Source: Lewinellaceae bacterium (GTDB taxonomy: Bacteria > Bacteroidota > Bacteroidia > Chitinophagales > Saprospiraceae). From it: a DNA stretch of 64,000 nucleotides. A model generated the notes under the pieces. That model was not told the DNA's origin, made no database searches, and saw only the letters and a program-made list of their open reading frames with translations. The stretch covers positions 279,329 to 343,328 of the forward strand of contig JACJXZ010000014.1 of NCBI GenBank assembly GCA_020636375.1, given 5' to 3'. The position numbers and the translations under genes are program-made. Shown here one piece after another: positions 27,544-36,823 of the stretch (positions are counted from its first letter, which is position 1; each line of letters begins with the position of its first letter).

Positions 27544-28209
27544 ATGCCCAGACTGCTGGCTCAGGTAATATCCTTCATTTTTCACCCGCTGCTGATCGTG
27601 ACCTACATGCTGGTCCTGCTGCTGCTGGTCAACCCGTACCTCTTTGGCGTCAGCAGTATTGGCGACAGGGCCAGCAAGCTGTTGATCCTGCAGGTCTTCC
27701 TTTCCACCTTTTTCATTCCCGGGGTGGCGGTGGCCATGCTGCGGTTCACCGGCATGATCCAGTCGTTTGAGATGAAGAGCAGGCAGGAGCGCATCGGCCC
27801 GTACATCATTACGGGTATATTCTACCTGTGGATGTTTCGCAACTTTCTGGACAACCCGTCCATCCCGACTGCCTTCACCTGTTTTTTGCTGGGGGCCACC
27901 ATCGGGTTGTTCTTTGCCTTTTTCGTCAATATTTTTTCCCGGATCAGCGCGCACGCCGTGGGCGTTGGCGGGTTGCTGGGCATGGTGGTCATTACCATGT
28001 TGTTGTTCAGTTACGACACCTTCACCATCCTGTCGCCGCGCGGGACGCTGGAGGTCGGCATGAGCACCATCCTGCTGCTCGCCATACTGATCGCGGGGCT
28101 GGTGGGCACAGCGCGCCTGGCCCTGCAGGCCCATGAGCCTATGGACCTCTACGGCGGTTACCTGGTGGGGTTTGCATCGCAGTTTATGGCGTTGCGGTTT
28201 TTATTTTAA
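27544..28209 (+). CDS. Integral membrane protein, PAP2-like topology
   Basis: 221 residues from ATG 27544. Six hydrophobic segments are visible: about 4-25, 43-65, 86-102, 110-135, 142-165 and 173-195. The short loop SFEMKSRQERIGPYIITGIF is conserved in this Bacteroidota family; some databases place it with PAP2-superfamily relatives, but I cannot see the phosphatase motifs, so no enzyme activity is claimed. A possible -7 box TATCTTTG lies at 27490-27497. It ends 25 bp before kmo and may be in one unit with it. Confidence 0.6.
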   Translation: MPRLLAQVISFIFHPLLIVTYMLVLLLLVNPYLFGVSSIGDRASKLLILQVFLSTFFIPGVAVAMLRFTGMIQSFEMKSRQERIGPYIITGIFYLWMFRNFLDNPSIPTAFTCFLLGATIGLFFAFFVNIFSRISAHAVGVGGLLGMVVITMLLFSYDTFTILSPRGTLEVGMSTILLLAILIAGLVGTARLALQAHEPMDLYGGYLVGFASQFMALRFLF

Positions 28210-28233
28210 AGCTGCCTAACCAATTATTATAAA

Positions 28234-29592
28234 ATGGAGAAACGAGCAATTATTGTTGGCGCCGGGCTGGTCGGTTCCCTCTGGGCCGTCCTGCTGGCCA
28301 AGCGCGGGTATGACGTCGACGTGTATGAACTTCGGGAGGATCCCCGCCAGGCGGGTTTCATCGGAGGCCGTTCCATCAACCTGGCGATGAGCACCCGGGG
28401 CTGGAGAGCGCTGGAGAAAGCCGGGATAGAAAATAAGATCCGCGAGGTGGCCATCCCCATGAAGGGCCGCATGATGCACGACGAGCAAGGCCAGCTGGCC
28501 TTTCAGCCTTACGGCAAAGAAGGGCAGGCCATCTATTCCGTCTCCCGCGGCGGCCTGAATATCGAACTCATCCGGATTGCCGATCAATATGAGAACCTGC
28601 GGTTCCACTTTGCCCATAAATGCCTCGGGGTAGACCTGCGGGCCAATACTGTCCATTTTGAGCATGCCGGCGACGGCCGCCGGGTATCCGTGGAAGCGCC
28701 CCTCATTTTCGGGACAGACGGTGCCTTCTCGGCCGTGCGCCGCAGTTTTATGAAGCTGCCCCGCTTCAATTATTCCCAGCAATACCTGGAGTATGGGTAT
28801 AAAGAACTGCACATCCCCCCGCTGCCCGGCGGCGGGCACGCCATCGACAAAAACGCCCTGCACATCTGGCCGCGCGGGCAGTTCATGATGATCGCCCTGC
28901 CCAATGTCGACGGCAGTTTTACCGGCACCCTTTTCCTGCCCTTTGAAGGCAGGGCCAACAGCTTCGAACAGCTCCAGTCTGATGAGCAGATCCAGGTCTT
29001 CTTTGAACAGCATTTTCCGGACAGCATCCCCCTCATTCCGGGGCTGCTGGAAGATTTCCGCACCAACCCCACGGCCGCGCTGGCCACCATCCGTTGCTTC
29101 CCCTGGTGTTACGAAAATAAAGTCCTGCTGATCGGCGACGCCTCTCATGCGATTGTGCCGTTCTACGGCCAGGGCATGAACTCCGGCTTCGAAGACTGTT
29201 CTCTGCTGGACGAGCTGATGGAAACCTACCAGGACAACTGGGATAAGATCATGGAGGTGTTCAACCAGGAGCGCCCCCGGGACGCCAACGCCATCGCCGA
29301 CCTGGCCCTGCGCAACTTCGTGGAAATGCGCGACCGGGTGGCCGACCCGCGCTTCCTCCTGCGCAAAGAGATCGAAGCCTACCTGAACGAACAATATCCC
29401 GAAGATTTCCTCCCCCTCTATTCCCAGGTGACCTTCAGCCACATCCCTTACAGCCGGGCCCTAAAGGAAGGCCTGGCCCAGGACGAGCTCTTCGACCGCA
29501 TCCTGGCCATCGAAGGCATCGAAGCGAACTGGCGCGAAAACGGGGAACTGGGGGAGGTGTTCCGGGAATGGATCAGGGAGCGGAGGGGGTGA
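28234..29592 (+). CDS. kmo: Kynurenine 3-monooxygenase
   Basis: 452 residues. FAD-dependent hydroxylase: L-kynurenine + NADPH + O2 to 3-hydroxykynurenine, in tryptophan degradation or the eukaryote-like route to quinolinate/NAD. The dinucleotide-binding GAGLVG is at residues 9-14. IGGRSINLAMSTRGWRAL is the KMO signature. The second FAD motif LIGDASHAIVPFYGQGMN lies near 299-316. The length is normal. No kynureninase, 3-hydroxyanthranilate dioxygenase or tryptophan dioxygenase lies in the window. It is 24 bp downstream of the membrane-protein gene, so it may share its promoter. Confidence 0.93.
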   Translation: MEKRAIIVGAGLVGSLWAVLLAKRGYDVDVYELREDPRQAGFIGGRSINLAMSTRGWRALEKAGIENKIREVAIPMKGRMMHDEQGQLAFQPYGKEGQAIYSVSRGGLNIELIRIADQYENLRFHFAHKCLGVDLRANTVHFEHAGDGRRVSVEAPLIFGTDGAFSAVRRSFMKLPRFNYSQQYLEYGYKELHIPPLPGGGHAIDKNALHIWPRGQFMMIALPNVDGSFTGTLFLPFEGRANSFEQLQSDEQIQVFFEQHFPDSIPLIPGLLEDFRTNPTAALATIRCFPWCYENKVLLIGDASHAIVPFYGQGMNSGFEDCSLLDELMETYQDNWDKIMEVFNQERPRDANAIADLALRNFVEMRDRVADPRFLLRKEIEAYLNEQYPEDFLPLYSQVTFSHIPYSRALKEGLAQDELFDRILAIEGIEANWRENGELGEVFREWIRERRG

Positions 29593-29653
29593 GGGGAACT
29601 GGAAGTCGGAAGTGGGAAGGCGGAAGTTTGCCTGCCCGCGGGCAATGAAAGCA

Positions 29654-30583
29654 TTAACCACCCGCCTGCCTCCGTTTCTGCAAGGTAATGACCAGCACCC
29701 CCGAAATAACCAGGGCCGTACCTGCCCATTGCAGCCAGCCCAGCCGCTCGCCCAGGAAGAAATAAGCCAGCACGATGGTGGATATCGGGCCGACGCTGCC
29801 GATGATTGAAGCGTTGCCGGAGCCAATGAGGCGAATACCTTCGGACAGTAAAAAAGAAGGGAGGACGGTAGCGATCAGGGCCATCAGCGCCGCCAGGCCG
29901 TAGACCTCAGGAGGGAAACCGAAGAGCTGCCAGCGGTAAGCGATGCCGTGGTGCGCCAGCACCGCCGCCGCCGAGGCCGTCATGGCCAGGGAGGTGAACC
30001 GCAACGTGCCGATCCGGGGCAGGAGCCGCCCGCTGCCGACAATATAGGCGGCATAGGCCAGCGCGCCGGAAAAGATCAGGGCGGCGCCGAGGACGAAGTT
30101 CTGGTCGCCGCTCAAATACAAGCCCTCCGAAAAGGCAATGGCGATGCCCAGATAAGTGAGCAATAAGGCGCCGAGCTGCCGGCGGCTGATGGGTTCCCGG
30201 TAGACAACGGCGCCGATCAGCAGCACCAGCGTCGGGTACACGAACAGGATGAGCCGTTCCAGGCTGGCCGTGATGTATTTCAGCCCGATGAAATCAAACA
30301 GGCTGGCTAGGTAATACCCCAGGACGCCCAGCAGCAGGATGCGCAGGCCGTCTTTTCGGCCAATGGGAAGGCCCCGGTACTTCTTCTGCCGCTGGGAAAG
30401 AAAGGCCACCGCCAGGAAAAAAGGCAGCGAAAACAGCATCCGCAGGGCTAGCAGGGAAATGCTGTCCACTTCATACCGATAGGCGAGCTTGACGATCACC
30501 GCCTTGGTGGAAAACAAAATGGCGCCCGTGAACGCCAGGGCCGCCCCCAGCAGCATCCGGCGGCCGTCGATCTGTTGTTGCAT
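29654..30583 (-). CDS. EamA/DMT-family transporter
   Basis: 309 residues with ten evenly spaced hydrophobic helices in two EamA halves (first half from about 10 to 145, second from about 155 to 300). Typical features: ALAFTGAILFSTKAVIVKLA at the start, PIVLLIGAVVYREPISRRQL-like end of the first half, and STIVLAYFFLGERLGWLQW near the end of the second. Exporters of this superfamily move amino acids, nucleobases or other metabolites across the inner membrane; the substrate cannot be told. The start MQQQIDGRRM is well supported by length. Convergent with kmo, with 61 bp between stops. Confidence 0.88.
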   Translation of the reverse strand: MQQQIDGRRMLLGAALAFTGAILFSTKAVIVKLAYRYEVDSISLLALRMLFSLPFFLAVAFLSQRQKKYRGLPIGRKDGLRILLLGVLGYYLASLFDFIGLKYITASLERLILFVYPTLVLLIGAVVYREPISRRQLGALLLTYLGIAIAFSEGLYLSGDQNFVLGAALIFSGALAYAAYIVGSGRLLPRIGTLRFTSLAMTASAAAVLAHHGIAYRWQLFGFPPEVYGLAALMALIATVLPSFLLSEGIRLIGSGNASIIGSVGPISTIVLAYFFLGERLGWLQWAGTALVISGVLVITLQKRRQAGG

Positions 30584-30624
30584 CAGCCAAAGCTAAGGGA
30601 AAAGGAAATACGATTGGAGGGATA

Positions 30625-30710
30625 GGGGGAAATACATGGAAATGCATGGAAATATATTGAGATAGGTGGAAATGCATGGAGATACGTGGAAATGGATGGA
30701 AATGTCCCGG
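30625..30710. repeat. Tandem TGGAAATGCA-type repeat upstream of the transporter gene
   Basis: About eight degenerate copies of TGGAAATGCA/TGGAAATGGA lie immediately 5' to the transporter gene. They are simple-sequence and non-coding in any frame that looks like protein. Because they sit in the promoter region, copy-number change could alter expression. Confidence 0.6.
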
Positions 30711-30801
30711 CACCTGTACGCTACCGGGCGCTTGGGAGTGTTCAAAGTTCCGGGTTTTAAGTTCAAAGTTACCCTGGGGATACGCTTATTTGAACTATCC
30801 C

Positions 30802-30831
30802 GAGCAAGGGGTGCAAAAAGGAATCGCGCCC
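30802..30831 (-). mobile_element. Solo end of the GGGCGCGAT-type MITE
   Basis: GAGCAAGGGGTGCAAAAAGG followed by AATCGCGCCC is the inverted left end of the elements at 23510 and 54951. No right end follows, so this is a leftover from deletion or imprecise excision. The rest of the spacer 30584-30898 holds the tandem repeat and nothing coding. Confidence 0.7.
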
Positions 30832-30898
30832 GGCAGGTCTGGTCCCAACGTATACACCAATGCACCAATACACCAATCCAACACCTCTGTCCGCTCCA

Positions 30899-32155
30899 CT
30901 ACTCCGCCGGCGCTCCCGCCACCTGGGTGCGTTTCACCAGTTCCCCCACGGTCAGCCCCTGGACGATGATGGAGAAGATGACCACTACATAGGTGATGGT
31001 CAGCAGGGGCGTGCGGCTCATGTGTTCGGCCAGGGAGAGGGCCAGGGCGATGGAGATGCCGCCGCGCAGGCCGCCCCAGGTCATGATCAGGTTGGTTTTG
31101 GGTACGAATTCCAGCCGTTTTTTGAACAGCTCGATCGGCCCGGCCAGGGCGAGAAAGCGGGCCAGCAGGGTGAGCGGAATGGCGCAAAAGCCGGCGATGA
31201 GGAATTGGCGTTCGAACGGCAGGACGAGGATTTCCAGGCCGATGATCACGAAGAGGATGGCGTTGAACAGCACGTCCATCAGCTCCCAGAACTTGTCGAC
31301 ATAAGTTTCAGTGACTTGGGACATGGAGCTGGTCCGGAAGCGCTCGTGGCCGACCATCAGCCCGGCGACGACCATAGCCAGCGGGCCGGAGAAGTGCAGG
31401 TAACTGGCCAGCAGGTAGCCGCCCATGACGATGGCCAGGGTGATCAGGACTTCCGTCTCGTAGTCGTCGATCGTGCGCATCAGGTAGTAGGCCAGGTAAC
31501 CCAGGCCCAGCCCCAGGGCGACGCCGCCGCCTACTTCCTCCAGGAAAAGCAACCCCACTTCCGACATTTCGAAGTGCCCCGCTCCGGCCTGGGCAATCTT
31601 GTAGATAGTGATGAAAACTACCACCCCGATCCCGTCGTTGAAGAGGCTCTCCCCGACGATCTTGGCCTCCAGTTTTTTGGGCGCCCCGGCTTTCTTCAGG
31701 ATGCCCAGCACGGCAATCGGGTCGGTCGGGGAGATGAGGGCCCCGAAAAGCAGGCAGTGGATGAACGGCAGGCCCGCGCCCAGCAGGTGCAGCACGCCGT
31801 ACATCAGGCCGGCGATGAGGAAAGTAGAGGTCAACACGCCGAGGGTAGCGAACATCAAAATGGGCCAGCGCTGGGCCTGCAGCTGCCGGAAGTCGACATG
31901 CAGGGCGCCGGCGAACAGCAGGAAGCTGAGCATCCCTTCCATGAGCAGTTCGTGGAAGTCGATCTGGCGGACCAGGCTGGATTCCCACTCCAGCAGGCTG
32001 GGTACGAACTGCCCCAGGGCCAGCACCAGCATGGAAAAGGCGATGGAGACGATCATCAGCCCGATCGTTGCCGGCAGCTTCAGGAAGCGGACGTTGATGT
32101 AGCCGAAAATGGCGGAGAGCACGATTAAGATGGTAAGGATGGCGAAGAAGTCCAT
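30899..32155 (-). CDS. Monovalent cation:proton antiporter (CPA1/NhaP-like)
   Basis: 418 residues, about twelve membrane helices. Key motifs: LLFGALISPTDPIAVLGIL (about 130-150) and GESLFNDGIGVVVFITIY (about 170-187), in which the Asp and Asn-Asp pairs carry out ion/proton exchange in the CPA1 group. TWGGLRGGISIALALSL near 365 is also characteristic. Function: Na+ or K+ export in exchange for protons at the inner membrane. There is no C-terminal cytoplasmic regulatory domain, so it is shorter than many NhaP proteins. It lies in its own unit, with a terminator just upstream for the neighbouring gene. Confidence 0.9.
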   Translation of the reverse strand: MDFFAILTILIVLSAIFGYINVRFLKLPATIGLMIVSIAFSMLVLALGQFVPSLLEWESSLVRQIDFHELLMEGMLSFLLFAGALHVDFRQLQAQRWPILMFATLGVLTSTFLIAGLMYGVLHLLGAGLPFIHCLLFGALISPTDPIAVLGILKKAGAPKKLEAKIVGESLFNDGIGVVVFITIYKIAQAGAGHFEMSEVGLLFLEEVGGGVALGLGLGYLAYYLMRTIDDYETEVLITLAIVMGGYLLASYLHFSGPLAMVVAGLMVGHERFRTSSMSQVTETYVDKFWELMDVLFNAILFVIIGLEILVLPFERQFLIAGFCAIPLTLLARFLALAGPIELFKKRLEFVPKTNLIMTWGGLRGGISIALALSLAEHMSRTPLLTITYVVVIFSIIVQGLTVGELVKRTQVAGAPAE

Positions 32156-32335
32156 ATCGTTTTGCTTTGGTGCGGCGGCAAAGATAAGGACTGTTTGGGA
32201 AAGTGGGGATTAGGCGGCCACCCCACCTGTCAAAATAAAACGCCCACCTGAAGCTTGCCCGGACTTCGGCGTAAGCTCGGCCGAACGCTGAACATGAGGG
32301 ATATCATATCTTGTATATCCTGTTCATCCTGCCTA

Positions 32336-32377
32336 TAAAAAAAACGCACCACCTGAAGGTGGTACGTCCGGTTTTTT
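32336..32377 (-). terminator. Rho-independent terminator of the Lys-rich secreted protein gene
   Basis: ACCACCTGAAGGTGGT forms a tight hairpin. On the minus strand it is followed by a run of eight T within 32336-32344. It ends the gene at 32394-32846 and separates it from the antiporter gene that starts at 32155. The opposite side also has a six-T run (32372-32377), so it can act in both directions. Confidence 0.8.
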
Positions 32378-32393
32378 CATAGTATGGTTAGTG

Positions 32394-32846
32394 CTACCTC
32401 CTGCCCGTCGGGATACCCCCGCTGAGTTTTTCCTTGCCTTTGCTTTTCTTGTCCTCAGCCTTTGCCTTATCCTTATTCTTAGCCTTGTCTTTTGACCTGG
32501 CTTCCCCGGCCCGCTGCTGGCCATACTCCCTGCCGGACTTGCCGTCCTTGTGGCGGCCGTAGGCTTTGCCTTTGTTTTCTTTCTTTGTTTTTGCTTTCTG
32601 GCTTTTCTCCATTTCCGGCGTGCGCTCCTTGGCTTTTTCCACCTTCATGGGTTTTTCCAGCTTTTCCTGCGGCGCCGTTTCGGCTTCCTGAGCCTTGTCC
32701 GTTTTGGCCTTTTTCGGGTTTTCCATCTTTATTTCCTGCTTTTCCTGGCCCTTGCGGCTTTTTTCGGATTGCGCCTGGGCGGCGGTGGCGAAGGCAAACG
32801 TCAGGGCGGCTGCCAGACAAAGAGAAAGAATTTTTTGGATCTTCAT
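32394..32846 (-). CDS. Small Lys/Glu-rich exported protein
   Basis: 150 residues. A signal peptide (MKIQKILSLCLAAALTFAFA, ending TAAQAQ) is followed by a highly charged low-complexity mature part of Lys, Glu, Ala and Gln with repeats such as KAKTKKENKGKAYG and KDKAKNKDKAKAEDKKSKGK. Likely disordered; might bind nucleic acid, polysaccharide or anionic surface in the periplasm or outside. No family recognised. It is a stand-alone gene with its own terminator. Confidence 0.65.
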   Translation of the reverse strand: MKIQKILSLCLAAALTFAFATAAQAQSEKSRKGQEKQEIKMENPKKAKTDKAQEAETAPQEKLEKPMKVEKAKERTPEMEKSQKAKTKKENKGKAYGRHKDGKSGREYGQQRAGEARSKDKAKNKDKAKAEDKKSKGKEKLSGGIPTGRR

Positions 32847-32968
32847 GCGTATTGGATTTTGATTATGCTCTTTTGACCCGGGTAGGGAAGGAAAGTCACT
32901 TTGGGAAGTGTTAAGGAAAGATTAATCCAATTAAGAAGCTGTTTTGATAAATTTTTTCGTACTTCATC

Positions 32969-33150
32969 TCACAGGTATTTTTGAATCAAATTGATCGCAT
33001 CCTGCCGTTCAATGGCAAGCTGCCTGCCGTACTGGGTAAAACCGTATTTTTTTACGTATAATTCAATCAATGTTGTTTTGGGAACCAACGACGTAAATCC
33101 TAAGTACCCCTTTTCGAAAGAAACCTGAGCAGCAAATCCCACTTTGGCTC
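32969..33150 (-). pseudogene. C-terminal remnant of a GNAT-like protein
   Basis: About 60 codons survive: KVGFAAQVSFEKGYLGFTSL then VPKTTLIELYVKKYGF and RQLAIERQDAINLIQKYL. The phrase F-x-x-G-Y-x-G-F-x-x-x-x-x-K-T-x-L-I-x-x-Y is common near the C-terminus of short Bacteroidota N-acetyltransferase-like proteins. The N-terminal part is missing, and the frame upstream runs into the palindromic element at 33173-33330, which probably broke the gene. Recognition is by eye and uncertain. Confidence 0.45.
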
Positions 33151-33172
33151 TCATCGATGGTTTTGGAGTTGT

Positions 33173-33330
33173 TATACTTGACGGCAATAGGTTTTCCCGA
33201 CACTTTGTGTGCGGGACAGGTAGTGCATTTGCCTTCCCCGCCCCTCAATCCCCTAAAAGGGAAGTCCTCCCCAAATGCACTACCTGTCCCGTACCTAAAA
33301 GGTCGGGAAAACCTATTGCAGTGGAGTATA
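33173..33330. repeat. 158-bp hairpin element
   Basis: The outer arms TATACTTGACGGCAATAGGT and its partner (ACCTATTGCAGTGGAGTATA) pair with few mismatches; TTTTCCCGAC/GTCGGGAAAA extends them. Inner arms GGACAGGTAGTGCATTTG (33214-33231) and CAAATGCACTACCTGTCC (33272-33289) are perfect. The element lies between the acetyltransferase-like remnant and the promoter region of the sortilin-type gene. Relatives: 7986-8100 and, through the CGACACTTTGTGT block, 48545-48879. Confidence 0.82.
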
Positions 33331-33420
33331 TCTACGACTCCCAATCTGACCTTCCCGTTATCCCTGGCTTGTCTAAAATCCTTATTTTTCCTTACTTTTA
33401 CCGGCACTAAAAAAACTAAT

Positions 33421-36400
33421 ATGACTCCGATCCGATTTGCCCTGGCCATCCTGTCCCTCGCCCTGCTTGCCCTTCCCGCGCAGGCGCAGAAAAACAAAAA
33501 AAGCGAAGAAGAAAAACCTAAGCACTACCTCGAAGAATTATCGGTTTCCGGCCTGAAGTTCCGCTGTGTCGGGCCGGCGCTGACTTCCGGGCGCATTTCC
33601 GACTTTGCCGTCAACCCCGACAACCGGGCGGTGTACTATGTGGCTGTCTCCTCCGGCGGGGTCTGGAAGACGGAAAACGCCGGCACTACCTACGAACCCG
33701 TCTTCGACGGAGAAGGCTCGTATTCCATCGGCTGCATCACCCTTGACCCCAACAACCCGAACGTCGTCTGGGTGGGCACGGGCGAGAACAACAACCAGCG
33801 TGCGGTGGCCTACGGCGACGGTATCTACAAGTCGGAAGACGGCGGCAAGAGCTGGAAAAACATGGGCCTCAAAAACTCCGAGCACATCGGCAGGATCATT
33901 GTCGACCCCCGGGATTCCCGGGTGGCGTACGTCGCCGCCATCGGCCCATTGTGGAGCGAAGGGGGAGACCGGGGCGTTTACAAAACCACGGACGGCGGCC
34001 AGACCTGGGAGGCCGTGCTAACCATCGATGAACACACCGGCGTCAACGACATCGTTATGGACCCCCGCAACCCGGATGTGTTATACGCCGCCGCTCACCA
34101 GCGCCGCCGCCACGTCTTCACCTACGTCGGCGGCGGCCCGGGAAGCGGCATTTACAAAACCACTGACGGCGGCAAAACCTGGGAAAAAGCCAACAAAGGC
34201 CTGCCTTCTGTCGATATGGGCCGCATCGGGCTGGCCATCTCCCCGGCTGATCCCGAAATCCTCTACGCTATCGTGGAAGCTGCCCAGGACAAAAGCGGCT
34301 TTTACCGCTCCACCAACCGGGCTGCCAGTTGGGAGCGCCAGGGCGACTATTCTACCTCCGGCAATTATTATTCCGAGATTACCGCCCATCCTGCCCAACC
34401 CGGCGTCGTCTTCGCCATGGATACCTATATGCATTGGACGGAAGACGGCGGCAAAACCTTCAAGCCCATTGGCGAAAAATACAAACACGTCGACAACCAC
34501 GCCATGTGGATTGACCCCCGGGAACCCAACTACTTCCTGGTGGGCTGCGACGGCGGCATCTACGAGAGCTTCGACGCCGGCGCCACCTGGGCCTACAAGC
34601 CCAACCTGCCGGTGACCCAGTTCTATAAAGTGGCGGTCGACAACGCCCTGCCGTTCTACAACATCTACGGCGGCACGCAGGACAACTTCAGCCTCGGCGG
34701 CCCGTCCCGCACCCGCAGCGCCAACGGCATTGTCAATTCCGATTGGTTCATCACCCACGGCGGCGACGGCTTCGAGTCGCAGGTAGACCCCAACAACCCG
34801 GACATCGTCTACGCCCAATCGCAGTACGGCGTGCTGTTCCGCTACGACCGGCAGAGCGGGGAGGAGACCGGCATCCAGCCCAAGCCGGGCGAAGGCGAGC
34901 CGGCTTTCCGCTGGAACTGGGACGCCCCCCTGGCCATCTCCGAACACCAGCCCACCCGCCTCTACTTCGCTGCCAACAAGCTGTTCCGCAGCGACAACCG
35001 GGGCGACGCCTGGGAAACCATCAGCCCGGACCTCACCCGGCAGGTCGACCGCAACACCCTGCCCGTCATGGGGCGCGTGCAGAGCATCGACGCGGTGGCC
35101 AAAAACGCATCCACCTCGTCCTACGGGACCATTGTGGCCTTCTCGGAGAGCCCGCTCGACGAGAACCTGCTCTACGTGGGTACCGACGACGGGCTGATCC
35201 AGATTACCGGCGACGGCGGCGGCAACTGGACAAAGATCGACGTCAACAATATCCCCGGCGCGCCCCAACGCACCTACGTGAATTTCCTGCTGGCCTCCCA
35301 ACACGATGAAAACATCGTGTATGCCGCTTTCAACCACCACAAGTACGGAGACTTCAAGCCCTACCTGTACAAAAGTACCGACAAGGGCCGCACCTGGACC
35401 AGCATCAGCGCCAACCTGCCGGAGCGCGGCTCCGTTTACAGCATCGCCGAAGACTACGAAGAACCCGGCCTGCTCTTCGCCGGCACCGAGTTCGGCTGCT
35501 TTTTCACCATCGACGGCGGGCAGCACTGGAAGCAGCTCAAGGCCGGCCTGCCGGTGATCGCCGTGCGGGACATCGCCATACAGAAGCGCGACAACGCACT
35601 GGTGCTGGGCACCTTCGGCCGCGGCTTCTACGTGCTGGACGACTACAGCCCCCTGCGGCAGATGGCGGAAGAGAACCTGCAGGCAGAGGCGAAAATATTT
35701 CCCGTCAGCGACGGCCTGGTGTACATCGAAAGCGTGCCCCTGGGCCGGCGGGAGAAGGGCTTCCAGGGCGACAACTTCTACACGGCGCCCAACCCGCCCA
35801 TCGGCGCCACCTTTACTTATTACCTCAAAGAGGACATCAAAACGCTGAAGGAGCAGCGCCGCGAAGAAGAGAAGGAAAAAATCAAGGAAGGAGAGCCCGT
35901 CCGCTACCCCACCTACGAAGAGCTGCTGGCCGAAGAACGGGAAGAGGCACCCTACCTGCTGTTCACCATCCGGGATGCCGGCGATGCGGTCGTCCGCAAG
36001 CTGAAAGCATCCGCCTCCAAAGGCGTGCAGCGCATCACCTGGGACGGGCGGCGCCCGTCGCTGAGCCCCATCCGGGAATCCTCTAACCCCAATGAGGACT
36101 CCGGAATGCTGGCCGTGCCCGGGGAGTATACCGTTTCGCTGTCCAAAAGCGTTAACGGCCAGTTCACCGAGCTGGTAGGGCCGCAGCCTTTCCTGCTGGA
36201 ATCCCTGGGTGGCGTGACGCTGGCGGCGCGCGACCGGCAGGCGCTGGCCCGGTTCCACCGCGAAGCCGGCGAACTGGACCGCGTGATCGACGGCGCTTCT
36301 CGCCGGCTGCGGGAGGTCGACGACCGACTGAAGCTGATCGAAAAGGCCATCGCAGCATCCTCGGCGCCCACGGAAGAGATGATCAGCCTGGCCAGCGAGA

Positions 36401-36708
36401 TCAGAGAAGAACTGCGCGCCATCCGCCTGATCATGAACGGCGACGACGTCGCTTCGCAGCTCGACCAGGACCCTCCCATGGGCGTAGCCAGCCGCATGGG
36501 ATGGCTGGTGTACGAAATGTGGCGCTCTACCTCGGCGCCCACCGAGACCCAGAAGGAGGCCCTGCGCATCATCCGCAAGGAGTTCAGTCCCCTGCCGCCC
36601 CGCATCAACGAGCTGGCCGACGGGAAGCTGAAAGCCCTGGAAGAGGCCCTGGAAAAGGCGGGCGCGCCGTATACGCCGGGGAGGAGGATTGAGTTAGGGA
36701 GGGGATGA
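33421..36708 (+). CDS. Secreted VPS10/sortilin-type beta-propeller (BNR repeat) protein
   Basis: 1095 residues from ATG 33421, which gives a signal peptide (MTPIRFALAILSLALLALPA); earlier in-frame starts run through the hairpin element. At least ten BNR/sialidase-type repeats are seen (KSEDGGKSWKNMG, KTTDGGQTWEAV, KTTDGGKTWEKA, STDKGRTWTSI, TIDGGQHWKQL), forming a long propeller up to about residue 750. The rest is Glu/Arg-rich with a coiled-coil-like segment near 930-1010. Such proteins are common in Bacteroidota as glycosyl-hydrolase-like or binding proteins of the cell envelope; no sialidase catalytic set was found, so enzymatic activity is uncertain. No T9SS tail is visible. Confidence 0.85.
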   Translation: MTPIRFALAILSLALLALPAQAQKNKKSEEEKPKHYLEELSVSGLKFRCVGPALTSGRISDFAVNPDNRAVYYVAVSSGGVWKTENAGTTYEPVFDGEGSYSIGCITLDPNNPNVVWVGTGENNNQRAVAYGDGIYKSEDGGKSWKNMGLKNSEHIGRIIVDPRDSRVAYVAAIGPLWSEGGDRGVYKTTDGGQTWEAVLTIDEHTGVNDIVMDPRNPDVLYAAAHQRRRHVFTYVGGGPGSGIYKTTDGGKTWEKANKGLPSVDMGRIGLAISPADPEILYAIVEAAQDKSGFYRSTNRAASWERQGDYSTSGNYYSEITAHPAQPGVVFAMDTYMHWTEDGGKTFKPIGEKYKHVDNHAMWIDPREPNYFLVGCDGGIYESFDAGATWAYKPNLPVTQFYKVAVDNALPFYNIYGGTQDNFSLGGPSRTRSANGIVNSDWFITHGGDGFESQVDPNNPDIVYAQSQYGVLFRYDRQSGEETGIQPKPGEGEPAFRWNWDAPLAISEHQPTRLYFAANKLFRSDNRGDAWETISPDLTRQVDRNTLPVMGRVQSIDAVAKNASTSSYGTIVAFSESPLDENLLYVGTDDGLIQITGDGGGNWTKIDVNNIPGAPQRTYVNFLLASQHDENIVYAAFNHHKYGDFKPYLYKSTDKGRTWTSISANLPERGSVYSIAEDYEEPGLLFAGTEFGCFFTIDGGQHWKQLKAGLPVIAVRDIAIQKRDNALVLGTFGRGFYVLDDYSPLRQMAEENLQAEAKIFPVSDGLVYIESVPLGRREKGFQGDNFYTAPNPPIGATFTYYLKEDIKTLKEQRREEEKEKIKEGEPVRYPTYEELLAEEREEAPYLLFTIRDAGDAVVRKLKASASKGVQRITWDGRRPSLSPIRESSNPNEDSGMLAVPGEYTVSLSKSVNGQFTELVGPQPFLLESLGGVTLAARDRQALARFHREAGELDRVIDGASRRLREVDDRLKLIEKAIAASSAPTEEMISLASEIREELRAIRLIMNGDDVASQLDQDPPMGVASRMGWLVYEMWRSTSAPTETQKEALRIIRKEFSPLPPRINELADGKLKALEEALEKAGAPYTPGRRIELGRG

Positions 36709-36772
36709 TCAGGGCGAGCAACTTTCAACTATGCTATTGCTATATGTGTTTCTATAGTGCATAAATTGCTCC

Positions 36773-36803
36773 TTGCTGTTGTCATCGGATAATCGTATTT
36801 TTG
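36773..36803 (+). promoter_or_regulatory. Bacteroidota-type promoter of the DUF433 gene
   Basis: TTG at 36773-36775, 20 bases, then TATTTTTG at 36796-36803, which fits the TAnnTTTG -7 consensus. The ATG of the next gene is 20 bases further on. The same spacing occurs at the blaI promoter (52132-52162). Confidence 0.6.
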
Positions 36804-36823
36804 AAAACACTATAAATTTAAAC

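Noticed and set aside
34081..36258. Long antisense open frame (725 codons) opposite the BNR-propeller gene
   Set aside because: Low-complexity Val/Gly/Ala/Asp-rich translation with no domain; a product of GC-rich codon usage in the real gene on the other strand.
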